Shown here in pieces: positions 36,022 to 44,895 of a DNA stretch of 64,000 nt. Numbering within the stretch: the first letter of the stretch is position 1; every line of letters begins with the position of its first letter. Origin of the DNA: JBGSIC01 sp041751875 (GTDB taxonomy: Bacteria; Bdellovibrionota; FAC87; UBA2466; JACKAF01); NCBI GenBank assembly GCA_041751875.1, contig JBGSIC010000004.1:212826-276825 (forward strand), written 5' to 3'. The translations under genes were made by a program, and so were the position numbers. The notes beneath the pieces were generated by a model. It worked only from the letters and a program-made list of their open reading frames with translations. It was not told the origin of the DNA and ran no database searches.

Positions 36022-36497
36022 ACCACCGCCCCAAGTATTGACCCCGAAACCTACACCCCAAAGAAATGCAACGGCGGTGCCGTGTTTTGGCTCCTCGGGC
36101 AATGGATTGAAAGGAGACCAGTATTTCTACTTTTGTCGAAAGTTTCGACAGGCGTGAGCTTTGTGATCACTGTTCAATATTTTCTACAACCATTGCTCCA
36201 CAATTTAGAAAGGCAGGCATTTCAGAGGCTTAGACCCATGAGGCTTAGACACAGGAGCCATTTCGAGGCTAATCGGGGTTCAACTCGGCTAAATGAAAGC
36301 GTATTTAGACGTTTCCCGCACAATCTCGTAAAGGCCGTGCACATCTACGCAGGGACCATCCCGCTTCACATTTGGAAGCATTCGCTCCTTATATATAGGA
36401 GAGAACGGGAGCTAAGCGGCAGTCACATTCCCCGTTTCATATGATTGGTCCGGTTTTTGGACTCGCAAAGATTGTGCTACAGTACGGAACTTTCGAT
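36022..36497. other. Intergenic region upstream of the protease and tRNA
   Basis: A long stretch without a credible gene. It contains a perfect 8-bp inverted repeat TGTCGAAA / TTTCGACA with one central base (36134-36150), a likely regulator site or hairpin before the protease gene. It also contains an 11-bp direct repeat GAGGCTTAGAC at 36225-36235 and 36240-36250. A possible tRNA promoter with extended -10 TGCTACAGT (36475-36483) and TTTGGA about 16 bp upstream lies at the right end. Confidence 0.45.
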
Positions 36498-36569
36498 GTC
36501 CCCATAGTTAAATGGATATAACGAGGGATTCCTAATCCCTAGTTCCAAGTTCGATTCTTGGTGGGGGCA
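36498..36569 (+). tRNA. tRNA-Arg (anticodon CCU)
   Basis: A full cloverleaf can be folded by eye. The acceptor stem pairs GTCCCCA with TGGGGGC, including one G-U pair, with discriminator A. The D-stem is GTTA/TAAC, the anticodon stem AGGGA/TCCCT with loop TTCCTAA, giving anticodon CCT (decodes AGG), and the T-stem is CCAAG/CTTGG with loop TTCGATT. No CCA is encoded. Confidence 0.95.
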
Positions 36570-36612
36570 ATATCAGCGTGCGCTTTTATGGCAATCGCTT
36601 TAGCGAGACCCG

Positions 36613-37182
36613 ATGCCCGTACGAGAAAAAGTCCGCTGTGGTTGGGCAAAAGACCCCCTCCACGCCGTTTACCACGACAAGGAATGGGGTCGCCCCGTTC
36701 ACGACGACCAGGTGCTATTCGAGTTTCTGATTCTAGAAGGCGCTCAGGCTGGTCTTTCGTGGCACACCATTCTTCAGAAGCGAGAAAACTACCGCAAAGC
36801 TTTCGCGAACTTCGATCCGAAAAAAGTAGCGCGCTTTAGTAAAGCTAAGGAGGCGACCCTCCTTAGAAACGAAGGGATTGTCCGCAACCGCCTCAAGATA
36901 AATTCCTCCGTTACCAATGCGCAGGCTTTTTTAGCTGTGCAAAAAGAGTTTGGGAGCTTTGATAAATTTATTTGGGGTTTCGTGGGGGGAAAGCCGCTCA
37001 TAGGAAAAAGAAAAACCCTCAAAGACATTCCGGCGCAAAGCGAGGAATCCGACGAAATGAGTCGTGTTTTAAAGAAGCGAGGCTTTCGCTTCGTGGGCTC
37101 CACGATTTGTTATGCGTTCATGCAAGCTTGTGGGTTGGTGAACGACCACGTGTCGAGCTGTTTTTTGGCGCCTAAGAGGTAG
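36613..37182 (+). CDS. tag: DNA-3-methyladenine glycosylase I
   Basis: A 189-residue base-excision enzyme that removes 3-methyladenine from alkylated DNA. It has the typical start CGWAKDPLHAVYHDKEWG, EGAQAGLSWHTILQKRENYR and RFVGSTICYAFMQACGLVND, with zinc ligands Cys near residue 9 and the C-terminal His-x3-Cys (DHVSSC). Length and motifs are normal. It lies just downstream of the tRNA gene; its stop codon touches a dispersed repeat. Confidence 0.95.
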   Translation: MPVREKVRCGWAKDPLHAVYHDKEWGRPVHDDQVLFEFLILEGAQAGLSWHTILQKRENYRKAFANFDPKKVARFSKAKEATLLRNEGIVRNRLKINSSVTNAQAFLAVQKEFGSFDKFIWGFVGGKPLIGKRKTLKDIPAQSEESDEMSRVLKKRGFRFVGSTICYAFMQACGLVNDHVSSCFLAPKR

Positions 37183-37241
37183 ATTGCTTCGTCGCTACGC
37201 TCCTCGCAATGACAGCAGACTACGCTCCTCGCAATGACTGG
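37181..37241. repeat. CATTGCGAGG-type dispersed repeat, with a tandem half copy
   Basis: A full element lies at 37181-37214 and its right half is repeated at about 37219-37241. It resembles the element at 26651-26687. It spans the stop codon of tag on the plus strand and the stop codon and last codons of the convergent hydrolase on the minus strand. Confidence 0.75.
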
Positions 37242-38017
37242 ATTAACTGCAACACCGCTTCAGGATTTTCGATATGCGGACAATGTTCTCCGGGGAGTTT
37301 AACGAGCCTTGCTCCGGGAATTTTCTTCGCCAGGACCTCTGAATTCACTGGTGGTGTCAGGCGGTCTTTCTCACCCGTGATCACCAAGGTCGGGGTTTTT
37401 AGTTGTGACACCCACGAAGAGGAATCAAACCCCAAGTACGCGCGCATGTGACCGTGCAGGGCCGTTAACGGACTTAGGTTTTTCTTTGATTCTTCGAAAA
37501 TGGCCTGAAGGTCTTTCTCATGCTTCTGCAGTCCTTTTTCAGAAAAACACTGTCGCCAGGTGCAAAGATAAAGATCCCATAAAGTTTCCCCAGTGGGATT
37601 TACCATGGCATCAAGCATCTCTTGCGGAGGTCGCGTGTAAAGAGGACCGCCCCCGATGGTAGACATCAAAGTGAGCGATTGGATATTCTTTGGGTATTGG
37701 TGGGCGTACTCAAGCGCAATGCACCCACCCAGACTCCAACCGAAAAGATGACATTCCTTCACGCCGGCCGTCGTGAGCACGCCCGCTAAGTCCTCGGCAA
37801 ACACCTCTATTGAATAAGCATTCTCCGGATCCCCTTTGGGACTTCGTCCCGTTCCCCGGTTATCCAAGACGACTACCGCGTAGTCCTTCGCCAGTGCCTC
37901 AAGAAAGGGCTTCGGCCAAGCGTCACTCGAGCCCCCGTAGCCCATCACCAAAACGAGCGCCGGGGACGCTTCGAAATTTCCGAACTTTTGAAAGTAGATC
38001 CCGCTTTTGGATTGCAT
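37220..38017 (-). CDS. Alpha/beta-hydrolase fold protein
   Basis: A 265-residue hydrolase. VLDNRGTGRSPKG follows an oxyanion segment VLVMGYGGSSDAW, the nucleophile elbow is GWSLGG, a probable Asp is in VITGEKDRLTPP, and the His is in PGEHCPHIENPE. The triad is complete. Substrate unknown; the family holds esterases, haloperoxidases and C-C hydrolases. The last five or so residues (SLRGA) and the stop come from a dispersed repeat. Confidence 0.85.
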   Translation of the reverse strand: MQSKSGIYFQKFGNFEASPALVLVMGYGGSSDAWPKPFLEALAKDYAVVVLDNRGTGRSPKGDPENAYSIEVFAEDLAGVLTTAGVKECHLFGWSLGGCIALEYAHQYPKNIQSLTLMSTIGGGPLYTRPPQEMLDAMVNPTGETLWDLYLCTWRQCFSEKGLQKHEKDLQAIFEESKKNLSPLTALHGHMRAYLGFDSSSWVSQLKTPTLVITGEKDRLTPPVNSEVLAKKIPGARLVKLPGEHCPHIENPEAVLQLIQSLRGA

Positions 38018-38118
38018 GAAGGCAAACTAGGCAGTGGCGGTCGCGCCGTCAAATGCGACGGCAGTTTGAACCAGGAGTTTCACTTTCGGAGCTAAGGATG
38101 GTATTTTAATCCCTCTTT

Positions 38119-39669
38119 ATGAAGTTATTTACCTCACTGAGTCGGCTTGTAGGTGTGGTCTCGGGCCTTTTCTTTTGTACCTCGCTTTCCGCCGCCCTTC
38201 CTGCTGATGCCCAAGCCCTTCTGGAAAAGTTGCCCGGAAACAAGGTGACACTCGATTTGGTATTGGCGAGAGCCATGGAAAGCTCGGACACGTTTAAGGT
38301 CGTACAAGCCCAGTACCCCCAAATTCTGCTCCCCACGCTGGAAGCCCAAGCCCCATTTGATTTTGTCCTGACCGCCGAAGTCGGGGCGCTCGACAACCAA
38401 AACGAGCCCACCTTTCAATTTGCTCCCAGTCGGACCACGGGGTTTAAAACAGGTTTGGGACTAGCGAAAGCCTTTCCCACCGGAACGTCTCTCTTACTGG
38501 AACTTACTAATCAAAAGTCTGACATCACGGTGGGAGCCTTTGGCAATACGCTCGCCTATGAGCCCAAGGCTAAACTTTCTATCAGCCAAGATCTCTTGCA
38601 GAACAGTTTTGGATATGGCGCGCGGCGCATGCTCGCAGCGGGCCGGCTGATGACGCAGGCCAAAGAAGCCGAGTTTAGGGAAGGTATCCAAGACTGGGCG
38701 TTTGCCACGGCCGCTATTTTCTACGAAGCCTGGAGCGCGCAGGCCGCTGTCGCCACAGCGCATCAAACCGTTTTACGCAGAAAGAAACTGCTCGGCATCA
38801 CGGAACGCAAGGTTGCCAGAGGGACCGCGGAAAAACCTGACCTTTTGCAGGTCAAAAGCGCGGTATTGGAAGATCAAATCAGAGAGAAACAGGCCGTTCT
38901 CCTACTTGGCGATAAATGGCGCTCCTTGATCATTGCGCTCAAACTCAAGAAAGACTGGCTCAACCTCAACCCCGAAGAAATTCCCATGGGCCTGGATGAA
39001 CCAGTCTCCGGTGCGATGGAAGCCTGCGGAAGCGAAGCGGGCCTTAAACCGGCACCCACTTCCAACTACAAAGTCGATAGCGCCAAAGCGGCTTCCGAAG
39101 CGGCAAACCTATCGTTTGAACAAGCAAAGAACGCCGCACTCCCTTCGCTACAGCTCGTGGCAAACGTGTCTAACAACGCCGTCGATCCGGCTGATAACGG
39201 CGACGCTCTCAATGAATTTTTGGACTTGGCGCACCCAGGCTGGGAAGTTGGCGTGAAGTTTCGCCTTCCGTTTGGAAATTCCGCTGCGGAAGCCCGCGCC
39301 CGCTCCGGGATTGCCAATAAAATGCTCGCCGAAGCCCGCGCTGCGGTGGAAAGCGATTCGCTTGCGATGGACTGGATGAATCAGTGCTTGGACTTACACC
39401 GCCTGCAAAAAGCCTATCACATGCGCCAACAAGCTTTCGCCAATCAACGCGAACGTGCGCAACTGGATCACAACCGGTTTGCCATCGGCCGTATTCCCAC
39501 TTTGACTGTCGTACAGAGCGACGACTCGGCCGCACTCGCCGAAGCCGAGCTTCACAAGAGTGAAGTGGAGCGGCGCCTCGCGGCTTGGAAGGTCAGAAAA
39601 CTTTCAGCGCAGATACAACCCTACTTACTCAACATCAAAGATAAACTTAAGAACGTAGCCCTCGAATGA
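38119..39669 (+). CDS. TolC-like outer-membrane efflux protein
   Basis: A 516-residue exported protein with a signal peptide (about 1-27) and two long helical repeat halves typical of OEP family trimeric channels, for example AAVATAHQTVLRRKKLLGIT, RGTAEKPDLLQVKSAVLEDQ and NRFAIGRIPTLTVVQSDDS. It would connect the periplasm to the outside for the RND pump encoded next. The stop overlaps the pump start by 4 bp. No periplasmic adaptor gene lies between or next to them. Confidence 0.88.
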   Translation: MKLFTSLSRLVGVVSGLFFCTSLSAALPADAQALLEKLPGNKVTLDLVLARAMESSDTFKVVQAQYPQILLPTLEAQAPFDFVLTAEVGALDNQNEPTFQFAPSRTTGFKTGLGLAKAFPTGTSLLLELTNQKSDITVGAFGNTLAYEPKAKLSISQDLLQNSFGYGARRMLAAGRLMTQAKEAEFREGIQDWAFATAAIFYEAWSAQAAVATAHQTVLRRKKLLGITERKVARGTAEKPDLLQVKSAVLEDQIREKQAVLLLGDKWRSLIIALKLKKDWLNLNPEEIPMGLDEPVSGAMEACGSEAGLKPAPTSNYKVDSAKAASEAANLSFEQAKNAALPSLQLVANVSNNAVDPADNGDALNEFLDLAHPGWEVGVKFRLPFGNSAAEARARSGIANKMLAEARAAVESDSLAMDWMNQCLDLHRLQKAYHMRQQAFANQRERAQLDHNRFAIGRIPTLTVVQSDDSAALAEAELHKSEVERRLAAWKVRKLSAQIQPYLLNIKDKLKNVALE

Positions 39670-42600
39670 AAGCAGCCATTGAATTTTTCGTAAAACAGTC
39701 TCTGTTCGCAAACCTTCTCACTCTTTTCATTTTAGTCATCGGAGTGGTTTCGCTTTTCCTCATCCGGCGAGAGGTTTTCCCGAACGTCACCTACGACATC
39801 ATTACCGTAGCCACTATCTTTCCGGGGGCATCGCCTCAGGAAGTGGAACGTCTGGTGACTAATCCCATTGAAAGTGAACTCAGAGAAGTCGATGGGATTA
39901 AACGTATCGAATCCCACTCGGTCGACGGGGTGAGTAGAATTGTGCTTTGGCTCGATCCCGACCAAACCACGGAAGAAGACGCCAAAAGCGATATCCGCGA
40001 CTTGGTAGACAGAGTAAAGCCCGATTTGCCTGAAGAAGCGGAAGAGCCGCTCATCTCGTCTCTGGAAACTAAGCAGCAACCGATCATAGAGGTATCCGTT
40101 GCCGGAGAGTTACCCGCGCTCGAGCTCAGACAAATCGCCAAGCGCCTGGAAGACGAAATTGAAAATATTCATGGCGTTGCGCGTGTGGCTCCCGTGGGAC
40201 TGCGCGACCTGGAGATTCGGGTGGAAACAGGAGAGGAAAAACTCTCCCGCTATCAGGTTTCGTTGGAGGACGTGATTACGGCCCTTAGGTTGCAGAACGT
40301 TTCTATTCCGGGCGGTGTGATCAAGCCCGATCCTACCAGCAAAGAACCCGAACGGATGGTTCGCACGAGTGAGCAATTTGTCGGGCAAGAAGACGTTCGT
40401 GAGACCGTAGTGCGCGCCAATGATCTGGGCACCGCCATTAAGGTGAGTGATATTGCCAATGTGAAAGAAACGCTGGAAGACCCGAAAGAAATTATTCACA
40501 CCAACGGCAACCCGGCGATTCGGCTAACCGTTTTAAAGAAAGAGAAATCGGATGCGATTCGCGTCGTAGACGATGTTAAAGCGCTCATCGAAGAAATTCG
40601 GCCGACTCTCGATAAACGCGTTCAGATAGCCTATGTAAACGACACCAGCGCACTGATTCGCCGACGCCTCAACATTCTCACCGGAAACCTGGCGGTGGGT
40701 TTGGTACTCGTGCTTCTCATGCTATCACTGCTGCTTCCCACCCGCATCGCGATCATTGTCTCTTTAGGCATTCCGTTTTCATTCTTTGGCGCCATGATTT
40801 TATTTAATACGTGGGGCAGTAGTATCAACCTTATCTCTTTGATAGGGCTGATTATTGTTTCCGGTATGCTTGTCGACGATGCGATTGTCGTGACGGACAA
40901 TTGCGTCCAGAAGATTGAAGCAGGAATGCCCGCACAGCAGGCCGCCATTTTAGGCGCGTATGAACTGTGGATACCCGTGACCGCCTCGGTGATGACCACC
41001 GTCGTCGTATTTCTTCCGATGATGTTCATGAGTGGTTTGTTCGGCAAGTTTGTACGGGAAATTCCGACAGGGGTGGTGCTCTGTCTTTTAATCAGCCTTT
41101 TGGAAGCGTTCTTTATTCTTCCTAGTCACATCGCAAAGTGGTCAAAAAAGTCTCCGGCAAAAGCGAAGCCCGGGGAAGAAACCGGTGCCCCCCGCCCTGG
41201 TCGCTTCTCTCGTTTTTGGGAAAACAAAGTCATGCCTTCCTATTTGCGGGCCGTGAAGTTTAATATTCGCCATCGCTACCTGACTCTGACTGGCGTCGTT
41301 CTACTCGTGATTGGGACAGTCATGTACGCGGCCTTTGGCATGCGTTTTGTGCTTTTCCCTTCGGAAGACATTGAAATTTTCATGATTCGCACACAGTCCT
41401 CGACCGGTTCAAGCTTAGAGCAGACCGAGCGTTTGGTGCGTCCCATTGAAGACATCGTTCGCACGCTTCCCAAAGAAGACCTCGACAATTTCATTACCAC
41501 CGTGGGCGTGCAAATGGATGGCCCGCAGGTTAGCCGAAGAGGGTCGGAATACGCGCAGGTGACTATTTTTCTCACGCCTCCCAACAAAAGAGATCGAGGC
41601 GATGCGGAAATCATCGAAGACCTGCGAAAGAAAATCGCCAAACCTGAGGGCTTAAGTGCCATTACCTTTGAGCGCGTCCAAGGGGGTCCGCCTGTTGGTA
41701 AACCCGTCGATATCAGTGTGCGCGCAAAAGAGTACGAGCAAATTTTGCCCGCCGCCAAAGCTGTGAAAGAATTGCTTTTGGCAACAAAGGGTGTGACGGA
41801 CATCGAAGACTCCTACGTGCTGGGCAAGGAAGAGATTCGTGTGCACGTCGATGGCACCGAAGCCGCTGCCGCTAGACTCACGACTTCTCAAGTGGGGATG
41901 GCCGTTCGGGGTTCGTATGAAGGGATTGTGGCGACCACGTTGCGCAGCCTGGATGAAGAAGTGGATGTTCGGGTATCTTTTTCGGAAGACGCAAGACGGT
42001 CCGCAGCCACCTTGGGTACGCTTAAGGTTCCCAATGCGAGTCAAAATCTCATCCCTCTTTCCCGTATTTCTGAGCTGAAAAAGAGCCAAGGCTTGGCGGA
42101 ATATGAACACGAAGATTTCGAACGCGAAATTGAAGTGCGAGCCGCCGTGGATCAAACTAACATCACGGCGCAAAAAGCCAACGCCATTATTAAAAGCAAA
42201 ATTCCCGAACTCAAAAAGCAATTCCCCGGCGTCACCTTTGCTTTCGGCGGCGAAGACCAAGACACGCAAGAAAGCATGGCCTCATTGGGGCGCGCTTTTA
42301 TCGTGGCCTTGCTCGGGGTCTTTCTTATCCTAGTATTGAGCTTTAGAAACTTAGTGCAACCCATTTTGGTTTTCTGCACCATCCCTGTCGGCGCGTCTGC
42401 CGTCATTTGGGCGTTTGCCTTGCATGGAAAACCGCTCACCTTTATGGGAATGCTGGGAGTGGTGGCTCTAGCGGGTGTGATCGTCAATAACGCCATTGTG
42501 TTTACCGACTTCTACAATGTACGCCTCAAGGGAGGCGCTACCTCTGATGAAGCCATCATGGATTCGGCCCGCACACGCCTACGGCCCATTTTCTTAACCA

Positions 42601-42809
42601 CGATGACCACTGTAGTGGGACTGATGCCCACAACCTACGGTATCGGTGGGCTTGACCGCTTTGTGGTTTACATCACCATGGGCCTAGGATGGGGAATGCT
42701 TCTTGGCTCGCTTGTCAGTGTCCTATGCTACCCGGCGGCCCTCGCCGTGGCCCACGACATTTCTAGCTGGTTTGCCCGAAAGTTTCCGCGCATGTCGGAA
42801 CTGAGCTAG
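39666..42809 (+). CDS. RND-family efflux transporter permease
   Basis: A 1047-residue inner-membrane transporter of the AcrB/CzcA group with 12 predicted helices in two halves and two large periplasmic loops. The N-terminus has a first helix (SLFANLLTLFILVIGVVSLF), then FPGASPQEVERLVTNPIE. The proton-relay Asp pair is in GMLVDDAIVVTDN of helix 4, and later VALAGVIVNNAIVFTDF matches the second-half repeat. Substrate is not clear. The partner adaptor protein is not encoded here and must be elsewhere if the pump is tripartite. Confidence 0.92.
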   Translation: MKAAIEFFVKQSLFANLLTLFILVIGVVSLFLIRREVFPNVTYDIITVATIFPGASPQEVERLVTNPIESELREVDGIKRIESHSVDGVSRIVLWLDPDQTTEEDAKSDIRDLVDRVKPDLPEEAEEPLISSLETKQQPIIEVSVAGELPALELRQIAKRLEDEIENIHGVARVAPVGLRDLEIRVETGEEKLSRYQVSLEDVITALRLQNVSIPGGVIKPDPTSKEPERMVRTSEQFVGQEDVRETVVRANDLGTAIKVSDIANVKETLEDPKEIIHTNGNPAIRLTVLKKEKSDAIRVVDDVKALIEEIRPTLDKRVQIAYVNDTSALIRRRLNILTGNLAVGLVLVLLMLSLLLPTRIAIIVSLGIPFSFFGAMILFNTWGSSINLISLIGLIIVSGMLVDDAIVVTDNCVQKIEAGMPAQQAAILGAYELWIPVTASVMTTVVVFLPMMFMSGLFGKFVREIPTGVVLCLLISLLEAFFILPSHIAKWSKKSPAKAKPGEETGAPRPGRFSRFWENKVMPSYLRAVKFNIRHRYLTLTGVVLLVIGTVMYAAFGMRFVLFPSEDIEIFMIRTQSSTGSSLEQTERLVRPIEDIVRTLPKEDLDNFITTVGVQMDGPQVSRRGSEYAQVTIFLTPPNKRDRGDAEIIEDLRKKIAKPEGLSAITFERVQGGPPVGKPVDISVRAKEYEQILPAAKAVKELLLATKGVTDIEDSYVLGKEEIRVHVDGTEAAAARLTTSQVGMAVRGSYEGIVATTLRSLDEEVDVRVSFSEDARRSAATLGTLKVPNASQNLIPLSRISELKKSQGLAEYEHEDFEREIEVRAAVDQTNITAQKANAIIKSKIPELKKQFPGVTFAFGGEDQDTQESMASLGRAFIVALLGVFLILVLSFRNLVQPILVFCTIPVGASAVIWAFALHGKPLTFMGMLGVVALAGVIVNNAIVFTDFYNVRLKGGATSDEAIMDSARTRLRPIFLTTMTTVVGLMPTTYGIGGLDRFVVYITMGLGWGMLLGSLVSVLCYPAALAVAHDISSWFARKFPRMSELS

Positions 42810-42881
42810 GCCCTACGGCCAGGCGCCTTTGTAAGGTTCACGGAAGGGGGCAGATGACCTTCCTATAGACTTTCCCCCCGC

Positions 42882-42908
42882 TAGAATGCTAGCCCTGGGG
42901 GTGGAGGT
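42882..42908 (+). promoter_or_regulatory. Shared 5' leader of the first paralogous secreted protein
   Basis: A -10-like TAGAAT (42882-42887) is followed by GCTAGCCC (42888-42895) and the ribosome site GGAGGT (42903-42908). The second paralogue has the same GCTAGCCC (44292-44299) and GGAGGT (44310-44315) at similar spacing before its ATG. The likeness suggests that the two genes were duplicated with their leader and are co-regulated. Confidence 0.4.
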
Positions 42909-42911
42909 TCC

Positions 42912-43409
42912 ATGAAGTCTTTCTTGATGCTCATTCTACTGGCTGCGGGCGTTTCTGCTGCCGCACTCGTCCCCCTGGATAACGCTCTTGTGCTCCAAGA
43001 CTGCGGAGACAATGCCCTCCAGGCTGATGACGCTAGCCAGATAATCACTCGCGTGTGTCTGGCCCGGGTGCAATCGCTGGAAATGGACTTTCTGGTGTTT
43101 GAGGCACAAAACGGCAGGCAAGAACCCCTTCCCGCAATCGTTGTTCCCATCTTAAAGCGAACAAAAATCAAAGAAGAAAACCCCGATGAGCGCATTCAAA
43201 AAGAAATTCTCGTCCTTGCGACCCAAGAATTAGAAAGCACTGAGCCACTCAAATACAAGACGATTGAGGTAGAGCTCACCAGCCAACTGTTCCGACGGCA
43301 ATTCGGCATGGAGGCGTTTCCAAAATCCATGACCGGACGCGACCTCACCGGAACGGAATTTAGAGTCGATCAGTTCGGTCGAATGACCTCTCCCGAACCA
43401 GAAAAGTAG
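42912..43409 (+). CDS. Secreted protein of unknown function, paralogue A
   Basis: A 165-residue protein with a signal peptide (about 1-18). Conserved features shared with the gene at 44320-44829 are LQDCGDNALQ, IITRVCLARVQSLEMDFLVF and VVPILKRTKIKEE. The two Cys in the CGxN and VCLA motifs could form a disulfide in the periplasm. No known family recognised. It is followed at 3 bp by the convergent HAD gene. Ribosome site GGAGGT supports the ATG. Confidence 0.65.
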   Translation: MKSFLMLILLAAGVSAAALVPLDNALVLQDCGDNALQADDASQIITRVCLARVQSLEMDFLVFEAQNGRQEPLPAIVVPILKRTKIKEENPDERIQKEILVLATQELESTEPLKYKTIEVELTSQLFRRQFGMEAFPKSMTGRDLTGTEFRVDQFGRMTSPEPEK

Positions 43410-43411
43410 TT

Positions 43412-44191
43412 TTACTGCACGCCCGCATTGCGAATCGCATCGGCAGCAGAGTCGCTCAGAATGCCTTTAAAATACTGCAACTGAATGTCCGCTAGTTCCG
43501 TATCAAACGCGGCAATCTTGGCATCAGTTACGCCCAGTCGGCAGCCAACATAATCAATCCCACTGCCTGCGAGTGCCTTTTCCACGGCATCGACATGTTT
43601 TTGTTTGTTATCCACAAAAACAATCTTTTTAGGTTTAAGATTTAGCGCGTTTAAGAATTTTACCAAAATGTCGCCCTTGTTGTTCTGAGCGCCGACAAAC
43701 ATCACGCCTCTCTTAAAGGGCGCAGGCTCCACTCCGGCCACCGTAACCGTTTCCTTGGTGACCGTGTTTTTATCCAGGTGAATGCCGACACTGTTTAGTT
43801 GCTTGTGCGTAACAGCGGCGAGCTCGGGAGGACGCGCCGTGAGCGCCATTGTCTTGGTTCCTGCCCGCTGCTTTGCCGCAATTTGTTCGGGGGCAGACTT
43901 TTCAGCCGGTACGACTTTGGTGGTTAGCATCACCTGGTTCCAGATCTTGAGAGCGCGCTCAATGGCAACACTCTTCTCGGTTCCCTTTTTCAAATCTTCT
44001 TCCACTAGGTAATCAAACCACTCCTCGCCCCCTAGGGTCTGAGCAGGCATCACAATGGTGTTATCCAAATCAAAAATCAAAAGTGTGTCCGAGTCGGCAT
44101 GCGCAAGCGCCTCGGCCGTCGTGGCTGTTTCAATGACTTGGGCGAAGCAAGAGAAAGAGAAGAAAATGGAGACTAAAACGAGTCGAATCAT
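43412..44191 (-). CDS. Exported HAD-superfamily protein (DUF2608-like)
   Basis: A 259-residue protein with a signal peptide (about 1-17). HAD motif I is LLIFDLDNTIVMPA, with a nucleophile Asp and a general acid/base Asp two residues later; motif II is TMALTARPPEL and motif IV is KIVFVDNKQKHVDAV. This agrees with DUF2608, a secreted HAD group known in Legionella and Chlamydia-related bacteria. It is likely a periplasmic phosphatase. It lies head to tail between the two paralogous secreted genes, convergent with A and divergent from B. Confidence 0.8.
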   Translation of the reverse strand: MIRLVLVSIFFSFSCFAQVIETATTAEALAHADSDTLLIFDLDNTIVMPAQTLGGEEWFDYLVEEDLKKGTEKSVAIERALKIWNQVMLTTKVVPAEKSAPEQIAAKQRAGTKTMALTARPPELAAVTHKQLNSVGIHLDKNTVTKETVTVAGVEPAPFKRGVMFVGAQNNKGDILVKFLNALNLKPKKIVFVDNKQKHVDAVEKALAGSGIDYVGCRLGVTDAKIAAFDTELADIQLQYFKGILSDSAADAIRNAGVQ

Positions 44192-44319
44192 AGACCCCCC
44201 TGAATGCTTGAGAATTCCTCGCGTTTCGACCGAATGTCAAGGTAGGCCGACCTAGCCCGTTCGATTCCTTTTTACTCCAGGCAGGAACAGTGCTAGCCCC
44301 ATAGCTAATGGAGGTTGGT

Positions 44320-44829
44320 ATGAAGAAGCTAGGTTTCTTTTTTATTCTGTTCTTGGGCTTGCCCCTAACTGCTGAAGTTAAACCGGAAGGCACACTGCTG
44401 GAAAGCTACTGCGGGGAAAACACCGCGGCAGCGCAAGAGCGTAACCGCTTTATCACAAAAGTTTGTTTAGCAAATGTGCAGGGACTAAGCACAGAGTTCG
44501 TAGTGATTCACTCGGAAGACGCCAAAGGTACCGAGTGGCCTCTCCAGGTTCTTCCGATCTTAGAAAGATCGAAATCGAAGAAGGTCTCGGCTGCTCCGGC
44601 TGGAGTCACCACGGAAGACTTGAAATTGGGAACCAACAAGGCGGATGTAAGCGGAAACTACATGTTTTACAACTACCTTCGTGCTTCATTGCGTAGCGAG
44701 AGGCTGACTTCTAGCCCTCCTAATCCGCCGACGAGTCAACCGCGTTCGATATCCGGGGTGGATGCCAACGGCGTCACTTATCAGGTACGAAAGATGGAGC
44801 CCATTTTCCACACCCAGTCCGTGGAATAG
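44320..44829 (+). CDS. Secreted protein of unknown function, paralogue B
   Basis: About 169 residues, signal peptide MKKLGFFFILFLGLPLTA. It shares with paralogue A the motifs ESYCGENTAA, FITKVCLANVQGLSTEFVVI and VLPILERSKSKK. It then has a Ser/Pro/Thr-rich section and a C-terminal segment with VDANGVTYQVRKME. ATG 44320 is preferred over 44308, because the latter would place the ribosome site GGAGGT within the coding sequence. Confidence 0.65.
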   Translation: MKKLGFFFILFLGLPLTAEVKPEGTLLESYCGENTAAAQERNRFITKVCLANVQGLSTEFVVIHSEDAKGTEWPLQVLPILERSKSKKVSAAPAGVTTEDLKLGTNKADVSGNYMFYNYLRASLRSERLTSSPPNPPTSQPRSISGVDANGVTYQVRKMEPIFHTQSVE

Positions 44830-44837
44830 TTTTAGGA

Positions 44838-44868
44838 CGTTTGCTCACCTTGCATGGGCAGGCAAACG
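44838..44868 (+). other. Inverted repeat between paralogue B and rhodanese genes
   Basis: CGTTTGC (44838-44844) and GCAAACG (44862-44868) form a 7-bp stem with a 17-nt loop right after the paralogue B stop codon. No T-run follows, so it is at best a weak terminator or a processing hairpin. Confidence 0.4.
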
Positions 44869-44895
44869 CGACTATTTTGTTCCGAAGGAGTTTTC

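Noticed and set aside
36225..36250. 11-bp direct repeats resembling the start of a CRISPR array
   Set aside because: Only two units, 15-bp period, no spacers and no cas genes nearby.
36082..36444. 120-residue ORF on the plus strand before the tRNA
   Set aside because: Low-quality composition, direct repeats and no motif; judged chance ORF in an intergenic region.
41652..42269. 205-residue minus-strand ORF
   Set aside because: Antisense shadow of the RND permease, rich in residues typical of reverse-frame translation.
42810..42860. Possible terminator after the RND gene (GGCC repeats)
   Set aside because: Stems of only four bases and no T-run.
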